DNA from: Cannabis sativa
Taxonomy: Eukaryota; Streptophyta; Magnoliopsida; Rosales; Cannabaceae
Reading direction: 5' to 3'
NCBI RefSeq assembly: GCF_029168945.1
Contig: NC_083603.1
Coordinates: 13,330,001-13,394,000 of the forward strand
Length of the DNA: 64,000 nt
Position numbers and translations under genes: made by a program. The notes under the pieces were generated by a model that saw only the letters and a program-made list of their open reading frames with translations, ran no database searches and had not been told where the DNA came from. The first letter of the stretch is position 1. The number at the start of each line of letters is the position of its first letter. Shown in pieces: positions 31,033 to 42,286 of the stretch.

Positions 31033-33250
31033 TGTAACACCCTAACTATCTTAGGCGTATTACGTGATTTTTAAACGTCTTGTGCAGCTCGTTGCTAATC
31101 AACGAGGTTTATGGAAAAACGTGATTAATTAAAATTTTGCTTTTTCATTAAACTTATAAACCATTTTACAAAAGTCTCGGGATCCCGATTTATAAAAATA
31201 TTTACAAAAGGTTTAACTGTTTATCTATTACATCAAAATAAAAGTCGTCTAACGACAGTTACAAAAATCTCGGCGTCTTGTCCCGAGGATCGTACGCTCC
31301 AGGCCTAACCGCCCCGACATGTACAATCTCATAAGCTCGCTCACGGTCCATCGCCCATGACCTTGCCTTTACCTACACATGAACATAAACCGTGAGTCGA
31401 CGGACTCGCAAGAAAAGCATAATAATATCATACATAAAACCGATCGCCGTGTCCAACACGATACTGAGTCCCGCTACTGCCATGTCCAACATGGTACTGA
31501 GCTACTACTGCCATGTCCAACATGGTACTGAGTTATGAACGTTCGGGGGACGGTACTATTGACAAGTATCCTCCGATCGGTCGAACCGGCCATACTCCGC
31601 CGTCTTGGTCATACTCCGGCTGTACCGACGGGATAGGTCAATAGCACCGAACCACCAACCAAGTGTCGGCTGATCGGTCGAACCGGTCATACTCCGCCGT
31701 CGGTCATACTCCACTGTACCGACGTGACAGGTTGGATGGTTCGAAGCCTAAATACATAACTAATGTAATCTAGCAGGCTTCCTACATGCACGCTAAACAT
31801 GTAATCTACATATGCATACTGTTATACTAATCTTACCTGGATTCCGATTTCAGGTGTGCCGATCAACCTGACTGGAACTGAAGCTGAACGGCGGACATCG
31901 GCTCCTAAACCATAAAAATCACAACGCTATAAGTGACACGCTAAATCACTTCCCGGGGACTAAATCTTGAAACTAAAAGTTTCCCTATCGATAAAAAGCA
32001 TGGCAATACCCCTAAAAACCTAAAAACGAGGAAAACTAGGGTTCGAAAAATCCCCCAACCGTAGATTCCAGGTTGCCCAACCGAATTCCGGTTCGGGAAA
32101 TTCGGGACCCCCATCCGAATTCCGGATGCACAACCGAATTCCGGTTCCTCGCAAAGAACCATAAAAATTCATAACTTGACCAATTCAACCCCAATTGGTG
32201 CCAAACTTTCCAGACCTGTTCTATATGTCCCAAATAACATATCCAAGGCATCAAACCTACCCAGAAACCACAGATACAAAATTTGCCATTGGAGCTCAAG
32301 CTTGAGTTCTAAACTCAAACTTGAGCAAAAACACCTAAACATGCAATCAAACCCACTTAATTCTACATAATCAAGCATAATATCACCTGCGAAAACTAAC
32401 GAAATTACAAAGAACAACACAGAAACATAATCACACTATTTTCCTCCAAAAACCACATTTTTTCAAAGAAAACTCAAACTTTAAACAACCTATCCAACAT
32501 GCTTTCAACACAGCTCAATCAACATCAATAATCATGCTTTGAATCACACAAATTAACCACAAAAACACAAAGACAAAATCAACTAAAAAATCATGCAAGA
32601 ATCAACATATTTCATAAAAATTCAAGAGAAAACTAAAGGAGCTAACCTAGCTTGAAGATTGCTTGGCTTTGGATGAGAATCCACTAAGAAATCAAAGCAA
32701 AAATCCCCCCTTTGCACCCACATGCACAGCCGAGAGAGAGAGAGGAAAAGAGAGAGAGTTTGAAAGTTTTGGAATTTTTTTCTAAGTGTAAAGCTTGAAA
32801 AGTAAAATAGTGAACAAAGCCACTTAACCCAATTTCATTTCAGCCAACAATTAACAATTAAAATAAACATTTATTCCAATTAATAACTCACATAAGACAA
32901 AACATTAATGGGGCAAAAAGACCATTTTGCCCCTCCACCATAAAATCATGAAAATCATACTAAAGGGGTATTTTTGGGACATTCTAAATTCCCGACCATT
33001 CCCGACATTCCCAATGTCTAAAACCCGTCCCCAAAATACTAACATACTAGGTTGTGATTCCTACTGAGCCAAACGCCGAGTTCCAAAATACCGGACACCG
33101 GAAATACGAAATATAAAAACTACTGATGACATAATCATGCATTTCTGAATTCCATAAATAACAGTAATAAATTATTTAAATAGCTATAAATAATTTCATA
33201 ATTAAACATAAACAACTGCTAATTTCCAAATTAACTAAGCGGGCTTTACA
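31033..33250 (-). repeat. TE-C 5' LTR
   Basis: 2,218 bp, near-identical to 23853-26080 beyond about 32600 but with about 25 small clustered differences before that, mostly at CAG/CTG words. It contains the same repeat units and palindromes in altered form (31440-31720 and 32050-32150). Confidence 0.92.
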
Positions 33251-33255
33251 GATTG
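33251..33255. repeat. TE-C right target site duplication (GATTG)
   Basis: Perfect match to 23848-23852; the following TTCATG continues the sequence of copy A after its single GATTG. Confidence 0.92.
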
Positions 33256-33540
33256 TTCATGTATTAAATTCAGCCATGGAAATACCTGCAATTGACGATC
33301 AACCTGATCAGTACTCATGTTATGGCCATGAGTATTAAAATTCAAAGATGAAAAGAAGGGCACAAAAAATGCGTCAGCCATTTCAGATCCAGTACTCAAC
33401 GCTATGTTGCCTCTTCAAACCAAACGGGAGTTCACAGGCCACGACGGCCATGATGTTGAGGTCGATCGAGTGAGGCCAAGTCGTCGAAGGCACCCAAGTT
33501 CCAGAGGAAAGAGAAGACTAATTCAGCAAGAAAAATTAAA
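33256..33540 (-). other. Exon-like conserved segment (copy B)
   Basis: Counterpart of 18250-18500, with ATG at 33381 and the same CAG|GTATTT donor context. It differs from A at the 5' side, where it carries GTCGATCGAGTGAGGCCAAG, shared with the third partial copy near 22565. Conservation in two copies makes it worth noting, but the protein is not recognised and the remaining exons are not identified. Confidence 0.3.
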
Positions 33541-33748
33541 ATAAAGATATATTTATGAAAATAAAGGTTTTTTTTTTTTTTCAAACGAAAAATAAAGGTT
33601 GGAAAAGTTTGGTAATTTCCCTAAATGTTTTTAGCCATCAGATTTATTATATAAATAAATAATATCTTTTTTTTAATCAAAGGTATCCAAATTATAATAT
33701 AGAATTGGAATAATCATATTCCTAATGAAATTAGAATTAATATTGCCC

Positions 33749-33755
33749 TATATAT
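33749..33755 (+). promoter_or_regulatory. TATA box of unknown gene, copy B
   Basis: TATATAT lies about 61 bp upstream of the ATG at 33816, in the same place as in copy A. Confidence 0.5.
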
Positions 33756-33815
33756 CTACCAGCTATCTAATTAAGAAATTTATATTACGAGATAACAAAC
33801 GTAGTCATAGTAAAT

Positions 33816-34520
33816 ATGGATAATCAACCATTCTCCCAAGTTTTTATTTACCCAAGATTTAATAGTGGTTTTGAAGAAAATGATCCACCATCATCACCAT
33901 TAATGAGGGTGGAGTTGAAAGTGATCCAAATGTACTATTCAGATACCGATCATAGCGACACCTTCATCTCATACAACTCCACTCACCAATTCCAATACCA
34001 AATTGATCACCTATTCCAAGAGACCTCACCATCCATCAACACACTCATTACCTCCATGTTTTCAGGCGAACTGATCCCCTTCCCCTTGGTTAACATGTAC
34101 TGGAGCAACCCCAACCTTCCTAACATGTCCCAAATAAAGATGGCGGTAAGCTTCCACAGAATGGTCAACATGGTCTCGTTGCCCCTCACCCTCATCAGTA
34201 TTCTCCTTCACGCACACCGCCCTCGTCACTGTCGTAATGTCTCTATCACCTTGACTCTGGACAATAGGATCATGATCCCTAACAACGTTTTGCTTGATCT
34301 ACGTATCGCTCATGCATGGGAAAAAGTACTTAATCGTTTAAGGCCTGTTACCGCCTCTCTCCCCGATCAGGCTGATCCTGAAGTACATCACCCACCATCT
34401 TCGTCGACAAGCGTTGATAATGATGATCAAGTGTTGAATCATGTTGACCCGAAGGAGGATGAGCATGATGATGAGGATTGGTTCGATCATAAATCATCTA
34501 GGCTATATGTGGTAGTATGA
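33816..34520 (+). CDS. Unrecognised 234-residue protein (intact copy B)
   Basis: Single open frame with a plausible core promoter and a start shared with copy A (MDNQPFSQVFIYPRFN). The first ~140 residues are mixed, with many aromatic and polar residues (VELKVIQMYYSDTDHSDTFI, YQIDHLFQETSPSINTLI) and a mildly hydrophobic patch (MVNMVSLPLTLISILLHA, about residues 110-127). The middle contains LTLDNRIMIPNNVLLDLRIA, and the C-terminus is acidic and His/Asp-rich (NDDQVLNHVDPKEDEHDDED). No known domain was recognised. Preservation of the frame here, with a frameshift in copy A, suggests B may be, or recently was, the functional copy. It could also be one exon of a longer gene, or a chance open frame in a duplicated segment; coding status is not proven. 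Confidence 0.55.
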   Translation: MDNQPFSQVFIYPRFNSGFEENDPPSSPLMRVELKVIQMYYSDTDHSDTFISYNSTHQFQYQIDHLFQETSPSINTLITSMFSGELIPFPLVNMYWSNPNLPNMSQIKMAVSFHRMVNMVSLPLTLISILLHAHRPRHCRNVSITLTLDNRIMIPNNVLLDLRIAHAWEKVLNRLRPVTASLPDQADPEVHHPPSSSTSVDNDDQVLNHVDPKEDEHDDEDWFDHKSSRLYVVV

Positions 34521-34639
34521 ATACATGCAACGATCAAGATTTCTAGTGTAGTAACACTGTAATTACTATTGAAACTTATTTTACATCTTATTTAGAATAT
34601 TAATAAGAAACTTAAAATGTGTAACTACATTTTATACAG

Positions 34640-34924
34640 ATTCCGTTTATTTTAAGCAGTATAAGTATCCAATTTTTCTAAAACAATAATTTTCTTCTAG
34701 TTTCGTCAGTACAGATTCTATTTTGAATTTATTAAAAAAATATTTGGAAGTAACTGATACTACATGTTTCTATCTAGACCCAATGATTTAGAATTCAGGT
34801 CTTATATATGCCATATTTAAGATAATAACAGAGTTAGTACTGACACAATTAGAGAAAAATTATAGTTTTACAAACATTAGATACTTATACCGCTAAACAT
34901 AAATATAGAGTTTATGCCGCTTAC
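34640..34924. mobile_element. Partial MITE-like element, interrupted by TE-D
   Basis: Matches about 21870-22155 of the complete element in copy A, including TTTCTTCTAGTTTCGTCAGTAC and the inverted partner near 34835-34870. It ends at GCCGCTTAC, where TE-D begins; copy A continues with AAACTTAAAAC. The left terminal repeat is missing or diverged. Confidence 0.75.
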
Positions 34925-36817
34925 TGTTGGAAATTATTTTACCAGGATCTTAGTTCTACTCACAAGTATGTTGATTAACACCCTAAATATGAACTTTCTA
35001 AAACGATGAAATAAACACATATAAAATTTAAGAAACCTTACATTGGGTGCAGCGGAATATAATGACTCCTTCCGTTCAGATATCTAGCCCTTGATTCCTT
35101 TCTGTAGCAGAGCATTATCAATATCAGAACCTGGATCTCTTTCTCTGAATCTTTGATGCTGAAACTCCTTCTTGCTGAAAGTCTTTCTTCACGATCTTCC
35201 TCACTATGATTGAGGTATCACTTGTTGTGTGTGGGCACTACTCTTACACTAAGAATTTCGAAATCTCAATGAGGAAGAGAGAGAGAGAGTGGGTCCGGCC
35301 AAAGATAGGGAGAGAGAAGGCTCAGTTTTTTCTGAATGAAAAAGTAGAAAATTTAAGTGTAATTTTTCTGAAGCCTTCACTATCTATTTATAGCATTCCA
35401 CTAGGGTTAGGTTTGAATTATTTGGCATTAAAATAATGAAAATATCAGAGGGAAAAACCCTACAAAAGTGGCCGACCCTACATAGTGGATTTGGGCCTCA
35501 CTTTTTGCAATTTTGCAGTTTTATCTTTTCTGCATCTGATTTTCTCAAAAACGCCAATTTTCTAATTCAACCATTTAAATGCCAATTCTAACTATTTAAT
35601 AACTATAAATAATTATTAAATAATATTGTCATTTATCATATTTATTAATTGAACCATACAAAGTATCATAATTAATAAATATGCCCCTAAAACTCTTTCT
35701 TTACAATTTCGCCCTTAGTGAAAAATTCACAAATAGACATAGTCTAATTTGAGAATTATAATTGATTAATCCAAACCAATTACATGAGTCTTACAAGCAA
35801 TATTATCTCAACTAGTGCGGGGACCATGGGTCTATATAACCGAGCTTCCAATAAGTAGATCAAGAATTTATTACTAAAATTCACTAACTTATTAATTCTT
35901 CGTTGAATCCACGCATAGAACTTAGAATTACACTCTCAGTATATAGAATGCTCTATATGTTCCACCATATAGACACATCATTAGTTATCCATTGTTATAA
36001 TCCTAATGTGATCAATGATCCTCTATATGAATGATCTACAGTGTAAAGGGATTAGATTATCGTAACACTCTACAATGTATTTATTCCTTAAAACACTTGA
36101 CCCCGTATAAATGATATTTCAGCTTATGTGAAATGAGTACTCCACCATTTATGTTCGTTTGGTCAAGCTCGAAGGAGATCATCCTTTGCTTACTATTCGC
36201 CAGATAGAAGCTATAGATTCCATGTTTATGATAGCGCTCCCACTCAATTGCACTACCGTGTTCCCAAAATGTACGTATCACCCTGACCTAAAAGTAGGCT
36301 TAACTAACAAATCAAAGAACACGAATAGCCTCCTGAGATTGAGCCTAATCATAACAGGATTAAGATCATTTGATCTAGGATCAACTAGGCGATATTGACT
36401 TGAATAGATATTACGGTAAGTTTAATAAATCTAAGTCAAAGTTCAATATCGGTCCCTTCCGATGCATACTCCATGCATCCAACCTGAGCTTTACTTTAAC
36501 CAATGCTCTGGAAAGAACATAACATTTCTCCAAATGCAAGTAAACTCTGTTGTAGATTATCATATCAGTAAAACCCTATGTTTGATAAATCTAGGAAACT
36601 TTATTCACATAGTCATGTTTACTTTCTAATGTGTTGACGGCACAATAAACAGGATCAAGTATGTGAAAAGGGTTTCAGATGAATTTATACATTATGTACA
36701 TATAATCATGAAATAAATCATGTGAACCATGCAACATTAAATGTTATTTCTGATCTATATTAATACGTAAATCTGATTATATTGAAATGAGTTTTATTTA
36801 GGGCATAAAACCCAACA
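34925..36817 (-). repeat. TE-D 3' LTR
   Basis: 1,893 bp. On the minus strand it starts TGTTGGGTTTTATGCCCTAA and ends with CAACA. It is collinear with the solo LTR at 4233-6139 and with 62472-64000. A TATA-like word (minus strand GCTATAAATAGATA) is near 35385-35398, and an AG microsatellite near 35276-35290 is shared with 62820-62835. Confidence 0.92.
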
Positions 36818-36832
36818 AACTCCCACTTGCAC
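36818..36832 (-). other. TE-D polypurine tract
   Basis: The minus strand reads GCAAGTGGGAGTTTG at the LTR boundary, the expected place for plus-strand priming. Confidence 0.7.
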
Positions 36833-39261
36833 TAATATAAAACAAAAAAGTGTGTTTCAAATAATCTCAACACCTTGATATACAAATCAAGTGTAGTAGT
36901 AGTAAACTCCTCGTAATAGGATCTGAAAGGTTGAATTAAACACAACCTTTTCTCCACCATTACTCTTCCTTAATCACAGAATCATTGATAATGTGAAATT
37001 CCTCTCTATATGTCTACTCTCTTGGGATACTGAATTCTATATCTTTGGCAACTACTTTTGGTTAATCAGGAAATTAACACTAGTAGTTAAGGCAATTTGG
37101 AATGATGCCAAAAATGTATAGAACTTTCCTTAGACTGAATAAATACCTTTCCTGCAACTTTAACATTCAGTCCCTTCCTGGTAGACCTAGAGACTTCAGA
37201 TAGGTTTTTACACTTCTCCAAAATCACTATTCCACCCCCAGAGTAATCACCATCTTATCAGAAAGATTTACTAGCACAAAGGCAAATTTCGAAATCTGAT
37301 GTGGTGTAGTCTAAGAGTTTTAAACACACTCTTATAGACTAACATATAGTTCATCTTCTTAATCTTAGGATTTACTTGATTGTCTTCCAATGTTCTTCTC
37401 CTGGATTAATCTGATACTTACTCATTACTCCCACTCAACAACATGTATCTGGTCTAAGGCATACAAAAACATATCTAAGACCTCTCACTGTTGATTTAAG
37501 AAATTCTTTCATGGCTTTATCTTTTCTGGAATAGTTGAGACTTTTCCTTAGATAAATAAAATCTATGCCTAAGAAGTTGTGAAGCTTCTATAGATTACCA
37601 TTAGAAAGAAAATGCTTCAGCATCTTACTAAAGTAAGTTGCTTGCATTAGAGTAAGTAATTACCAGGTATACCATAAGCCATAGGCTTAGATAAACTCAA
37701 ACCTATAATACTAGGAACAGGAAGTTTTGTTAAGTCCATAGAATAGACTTATTAACTAAAATTTCCTTTTATGTCCTTGTAATAGAAACTTTAGGTTATT
37801 CCATGTGAATGGATTAAACCATAGTTCTATTGGCTTTTCTTCTTAGTTTCTTATCTTGACAATCCATTACTTGTTTAAACTCACAATGGATTTTAATCAC
37901 TAGTGTCTCCCAAGTCATAAGAAGGTGAGTTCCTAGAAACTCTCCCACTACGACAAGGTACCGTGAATTATGTCTAAGAAAACTAAATGGTATTAACCTC
38001 TTTGGTTGTGACAAGACAACAGAGGCAGTGGGATCATCATATGTCAAATAAGATGATAGAACACTTTTGGAATCAAAAATTAAATATCTCCTTTATTTGC
38101 TACTTTATTTTCAGACTTAGTCATTTTCTTAGAAATGTAGTATTTGTTTAAACAAACACTTTCTTATCTATTGACTATGGGATGATCCACCCCTAATCAC
38201 TTAGAATAGCTAACAAACCATGGTTAACAGTTCTAGCTTTTATAAAGATTTTGATTAGGTCATCCATGAATCTAGTAATGATTTACATTAAGTATACAAC
38301 CATTACATCATTTTGAAATTTTATTACCATAGAAGGAATTAGACAACGACTAGTAACTAATCATCAACATGCAACTCGAAATTTCTGGGGAGGTAAGTTT
38401 GGATATAATTCAAAAATCAAATTAATGATCTTTGAACTGCATATCTACTAACTATTTCTCCACCCCTATCAGTTCGCAAGATCTTTAACCACTTACTTTA
38501 ATGGTTTTAACCATTGCTAGAAATTAATGAAATTTTTCAAACATTTCAAATTTCTTTGCATAAGGTATAATCTAGAGTGATCGTTTTAAGAATACAAAGA
38601 AAAACTCATATCCACCCCTGAATGTACATCCATCTGTGAATGAGATGAACTACTTTCAGTGGATATAGGCATATTAACTCTTTGCAGAGATTGATCTTGT
38701 CAAATCCACTATGAACAAGATACAAATGCCATAGATTAAAAAAATGTGGTAGTGTCTTTTGATGACTTAGGTTTATAAAAGAATTCTTAGAATAGTGCAA
38801 GTGGATCCTGGTCACATAATACCTAACTCATATTCCATACAGTTTGAATCCATTAATAAAAGATGGATATTAAACACTTGAGAAAGTGTAACTGTATTTT
38901 ATCTGGAATTAGAAATATAAGAAAATTTCTATTTGGAATCTAAAATTAAAGTCAAAGACTTAAAATTTATACCAAATATAATGAGTAATTCTATCTTGGA
39001 CCACCACTACTATTTTAAACTCTAAGTCAGATTTGCCCATACAAGTAGGAGATTTCTAAGATTGAGGATTTATATCAATTGGGAATAGAATTTTGGGATT
39101 ATAATCATATGCGTCATTTAATTTCTTAAGAGAAAATATAGAATGACATGAAATGATTTATAGACCATTCATCCAATGATATGTTATTGAGCTTTTCGAA
39201 ATGAATAAGCTAAGAGGAATTAGGATAATTTCGTTTATAAATAAGAATCCAACGATGCTTC
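36833..39261 (-). pseudogene. pol: TE-D degenerate Pol region with integrase remnant
   Basis: No long open frame. On the minus strand, 38486-38452 reads K-I-L-R-T-D-R-G-G-E, the second catalytic-Asp motif of copia integrase, followed by MQFKDHLI about 20 bases on. Nearby words (FEMFEKF, HFISS-like) fit the integrase core in shifting phases. A 77-codon frame (38047-37814) has no firm match. RT and RNase H motifs were not found in the 2.4 kb that should hold them, so large parts are deleted or too diverged. The interior is therefore non-autonomous; it may have been mobilised by relatives. Confidence 0.6.
39257..39261. repeat. TE-E left target site duplication (GCTTC)
   Basis: GCTTC before the TE-E LTR is repeated at 49533-49537. 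The joined TE-D sequence would read continuously across the single copy. Confidence 0.9.
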
Positions 39262-40393
39262 TGAAAAACCGTGTTTTTGCAAATGTCAGTTGCATATAAG
39301 AAAATATAAAAACTGTAAGCGTTTGCAGCAGCAGAAAGTAATTACTCTACAAAGAAATCGAACGGGCGAGAATATAAAATATTTGCAGAAAAATAAATAA
39401 CTTGACACAAGAGATTTATACGTGGTATCAGTGTTCTCCCGAACACTCCTAGTCCACGGGGCCACGCCCAGAGAATGAAATCAATTAATAAAGTATCAAA
39501 ATTACAAAGACAATTGACTTAAACAAGTTTAGACTCCCTCTAAAGTATTGCCGCAATCCTTTGTAATCCACTTTATGAATCTGACTTCTTGAAACACCTT
39601 CAAGCCCGAACTCCCTTCGTCTTTGAAGTGTGAGTGCTTACTTCCTCCCGAAGTAAGGCTTCAACAAGTCTTCTCCCGAAGACCAAGTGCTTACTTCCTC
39701 CCGAAGTAAGGCTTTATCAAGTCTTCTCCCGAAGACCAATCTCTTGTTCAGTCAAGTAGTTCTTCACAACCTCTAGGATAGAGTAAGAACAGAAAGAGAA
39801 CAACTAGAACCTAGGTGAACAACTAGGCTCTCACAAAACAAAGAAACACTCTCTTCTCACAAAAGATAAATGCAAAAAATGAATATTGGAAGAGGTAATT
39901 CGAATGGTTGCTCTCTAGGCTCTATTTATAGATCATAGAAACCAAAGAGGCAACCACAAGTTCGAATTAGCAGCTGTACAAAAACTTTCCAAAAACAAAC
40001 ACGATCTGCTACATCAGATTCGGTTGCTGACGAAGCAGATCTGCCCAGAAACGGGAAACTTACTAGAATCGGGTCCGATCTTCTTTCAAAGCTTGATTCC
40101 TGCCAAAAACAGATTAGATATTCTGATTGTATCAAGATACAATCGAAATTAATAAGGAAAAGGCAATAATCAAAGTTTCCCTTAAAAGGACAACTTTCCA
40201 AAAGAGAATTTCTTCTCTTTTGAGAAGTTTTCAACAAAGGAAAGTTCAGCTGAAAGTGCAACTTTCCAAACAAGGAAAATGGCAACTTATAACCGAATAA
40301 AAGAGGTAAGATTTCGAAAATAAATGCATAGCAATCTTACCATAAAAAGGAAAAATTATTTTGTCACCTAACTTGCCAAAAAAGGACTTTACA
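39262..40393 (-). repeat. TE-E 3' LTR
   Basis: 1,132 bp, with tips TGTAAAGTCC and GTTTTTCA on the minus strand. It contains two 53-bp tandem units (39633-39685 and 39686-39738), each with two small hairpins, and a TATA-like box (minus CTATAAATAGA, 39921-39931). Confidence 0.92.
39921..39931 (-). promoter_or_regulatory. TATA-like box of TE-E LTR
   Basis: Minus-strand CTATAAATAGA, repeated in the other LTR near 49060. Likely core promoter by composition and position. Confidence 0.5.
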
Positions 40394-40410
40394 ATCTCCC
40401 CCTTTGGCAC
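40394..40410 (-). other. TE-E polypurine tract
   Basis: The minus strand reads GTGCCAAAGGGGGAGAT directly before the 3' LTR. Further C-runs on the plus strand at 40486, 40583 and 40640 are similar secondary tracts in the untranslated region between the third ORF and the LTR. Confidence 0.8.
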
Positions 40411-40726
40411 TTTAGATGAACAAAATAATTTTTACCATAAAGTACCTGCAATGCAAAGTTAGCAAGAGCAAAAAAAATACTACTCCCCCTGAGTAACATA
40501 ATCGAATATCACAATAAAAACAAAGAGCATGCTAACTTTAAATAATAAGAAACATTAAGTTCACAAGTACTAACAAACCACAACTCCCCCTGAAAAAGAG
40601 GGTCCAGAGTTGGGCAACCAATCAAAAAATAAATATCTCTCCCCCTTTTTGTTTATCGGAGTGCCAAAGTAAACAAAGAACAAAAATAGACCAAAGTTTA
40701 AGTAAAAAGAAACAAACTATAACACT

Positions 40727-42286
40727 TTAATTTTTGTAGAGTTTAATCAAGGTGGACAGTTGCCTGGACATTTCGTGCTGGACATCAGCCATTGCTTCAA
40801 GACGAGTGTACACATTCGAAGTTCGGACTTGACTTCCGGGAGCTCTGCAGCCGGCGAGCTCGAACTTGCACCGAGCGAAGCGGCGGCGGCAGGCCTTTGG
40901 CCGTTTTTGGAACACACCATCAAAATATTCAGAAGGTTGGAAGGTAGGGCCAGAGATGGGAGGCTCAAGAGTTTCATGTGCTTGGGCCACATTCTTCTGA
41001 GAGGATAAAACCTTAAAGATGAGATTTGGAAATACAAGTTTGAAGGTTGGCTTTTTACCTCTTCGAAAGGAGACAATCTGGTTGAGAATATGAGAGGCTA
41101 GATCAATGGAAGTTCCAGAGGTGATGCGGTATAGGAGTGTAGCCACTTCTTGAGACACCACGGTCTTGTTCGAATTTGGAACCCAATTGCTTAGTGCAAA
41201 CCGCATAAGGGAAGCATGAGCAAAAGTGAGGTGAGTAATTCGAAGACTCTCCCCTGGTTTCAATTCTGAACGAGCTCCAGTGAGTTCAGAGTGCATCAAG
41301 TCACGATCCATGGACATCACAGCATTGGAAACATTCTCAGGCAATTGCAGAGCCTGAGCAATGTCCTTTTCAGAAAATGAGAACCAGTGACCTCTAACAT
41401 ACACTCTTCTATACAGTCTAGAGCTCTCATCAAGGAAATCATCAGTAAGATTAGCATAAAACTCTTTAATAATGTTAGCAATGAATCCAATGAAACCAGT
41501 AAGAGTGTGTTCCCATTGATGAAATTGAATGAACTTTACAATACCATATACACGATGGGCATGCAAATCATAATTCCTCTCACTTTCAAACTTACGAGTT
41601 GCATAAAGATTCCAGTCACGCTCATTGTCTCGACAGTAAAACGTTGGACAGCCAGAGATAGAGGAAGGGATATTACCAGATGGAGGATCTTCCATGGGCT
41701 GCTTGCCTTTGGCAGCAGCAGAGGCCTTTGCTGCAGAAGCAGTTTTTGAACGAGAAGGTTCTGGCTCGAGTTCTGTGTCTTCACTGTCCTTCTCAGTATG
41801 CAGAGATACTGATTTGTCTGAAGAGACTTCCATTGGATCCTCTTCTTCTGAACTGGAACTCGAGGAAGCCGAGGGAGGATTAGTCTTGAGTTTCTTCTTG
41901 GCTGGAGGAGCAGTCTTCTCTCGAGATTGAGAGGCTTGAAGTTCTTTCTCAGCCGAGGCTTGCTAGGCTCGAGTTCGAGTGGAAGGGCCTGATGGAGTGG
42001 TGCCAGCCATTGATGCAGCAGGAGGAGGAACAGCCAATGGAGGAGGAGATTCCTTCGAGGATTCAGAAGAGGAAGTCCAGGTGCGATAGGGCCTTACAGA
42101 TTTGCGAGCAACTTGCTTGGGTGGACGTTTTGGCTTCACGGCTTGAGATTCACGCTGGGGAAGCGATGAATCTCCAGGCTTTGCAACAGCAGGAGGAGGT
42201 ACTGAGGCAGCAGGGGGAGCACTAGAAGGAGTTGGAACGGTTTCTTCTAATTTTTTTGAATGCCCTAGATTCTTGGTTCTCACCAT
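40727..42286 (-). pseudogene. TE-E third ORF (envelope-position protein), one in-frame TAG
   Basis: About 520 codons from ATG 42286 (MVRTKNLGHSKKLEE) to 40727, in one phase, interrupted by TAG at 41963-41965. Residues 1-107 are Pro/Ser/Lys-rich. After the TAG come a Ser/Glu tract (SASSSSSSEEEDP), a KGKQP segment, and a folded-looking domain: SGCPTFYCRDNERDWN, IKEFYANLTDDFLDES, VYVRGHWFSFSEKDIAQAL. The last part resembles the 'putative plant transposon protein' domain common in plant retrotransposon third ORFs (from memory, not searched). The C-terminus ends in a short heptad-like stretch (LEAMADVQHEMSRQLSTL). No signal peptide or strong membrane segment is visible, so a viral-type envelope role is not supported by sequence. 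The TAG follows GCC and precedes CAA; one C-to-T change from CAG would create it. Confidence 0.75.

Larger units (their letters stand above)
23853..33250 (-). mobile_element. TE-C: complete Ty3/gypsy chromovirus (Tekay/Del-like)
   Basis: 9,398 bp on the minus strand. The 3' LTR is at 23853-26080, the 5' LTR at 31033-33250, and perfect 5-bp target duplications (GATTG) flank it. The internal region has gag near 30750-29700, protease and RT (29338-28298) and RNase H, integrase and chromodomain-like tail (28382-26082). It is related to but distinct from TE-B/TE-F; LTR tips are TGTAACACCC...GGGCTTTACA. LTRs are almost identical outside clusters at CAG/CTG words, so insertion is probably recent. 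Gag frame breaks may be partly sequence error (see findings). Confidence 0.94.
23751..34640 (+). repeat. Duplicated segment, copy B (split by TE-C)
   Basis: 23751-23852 matches 18130-18240, and 33256 onward resumes the same alignment after TE-C. The copy carries the exon-like segment (minus, about 33256-33540), a TATA box (33749-33755) and the intact unknown gene (33816-34520). It then joins, after TGTAACTACATT near 34620, to sequence corresponding to the MITE-like element at 21870, skipping the AT-rich block of copy A. Confidence 0.85.

Noticed and set aside
41963..41965. Programmed readthrough at the TAG in TE-E ORF3
   Set aside because: The six bases after the stop (CAAGCC) do not fit the CARYYA context, and a simple C-to-T change explains the stop. 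Kept only as an item to test.
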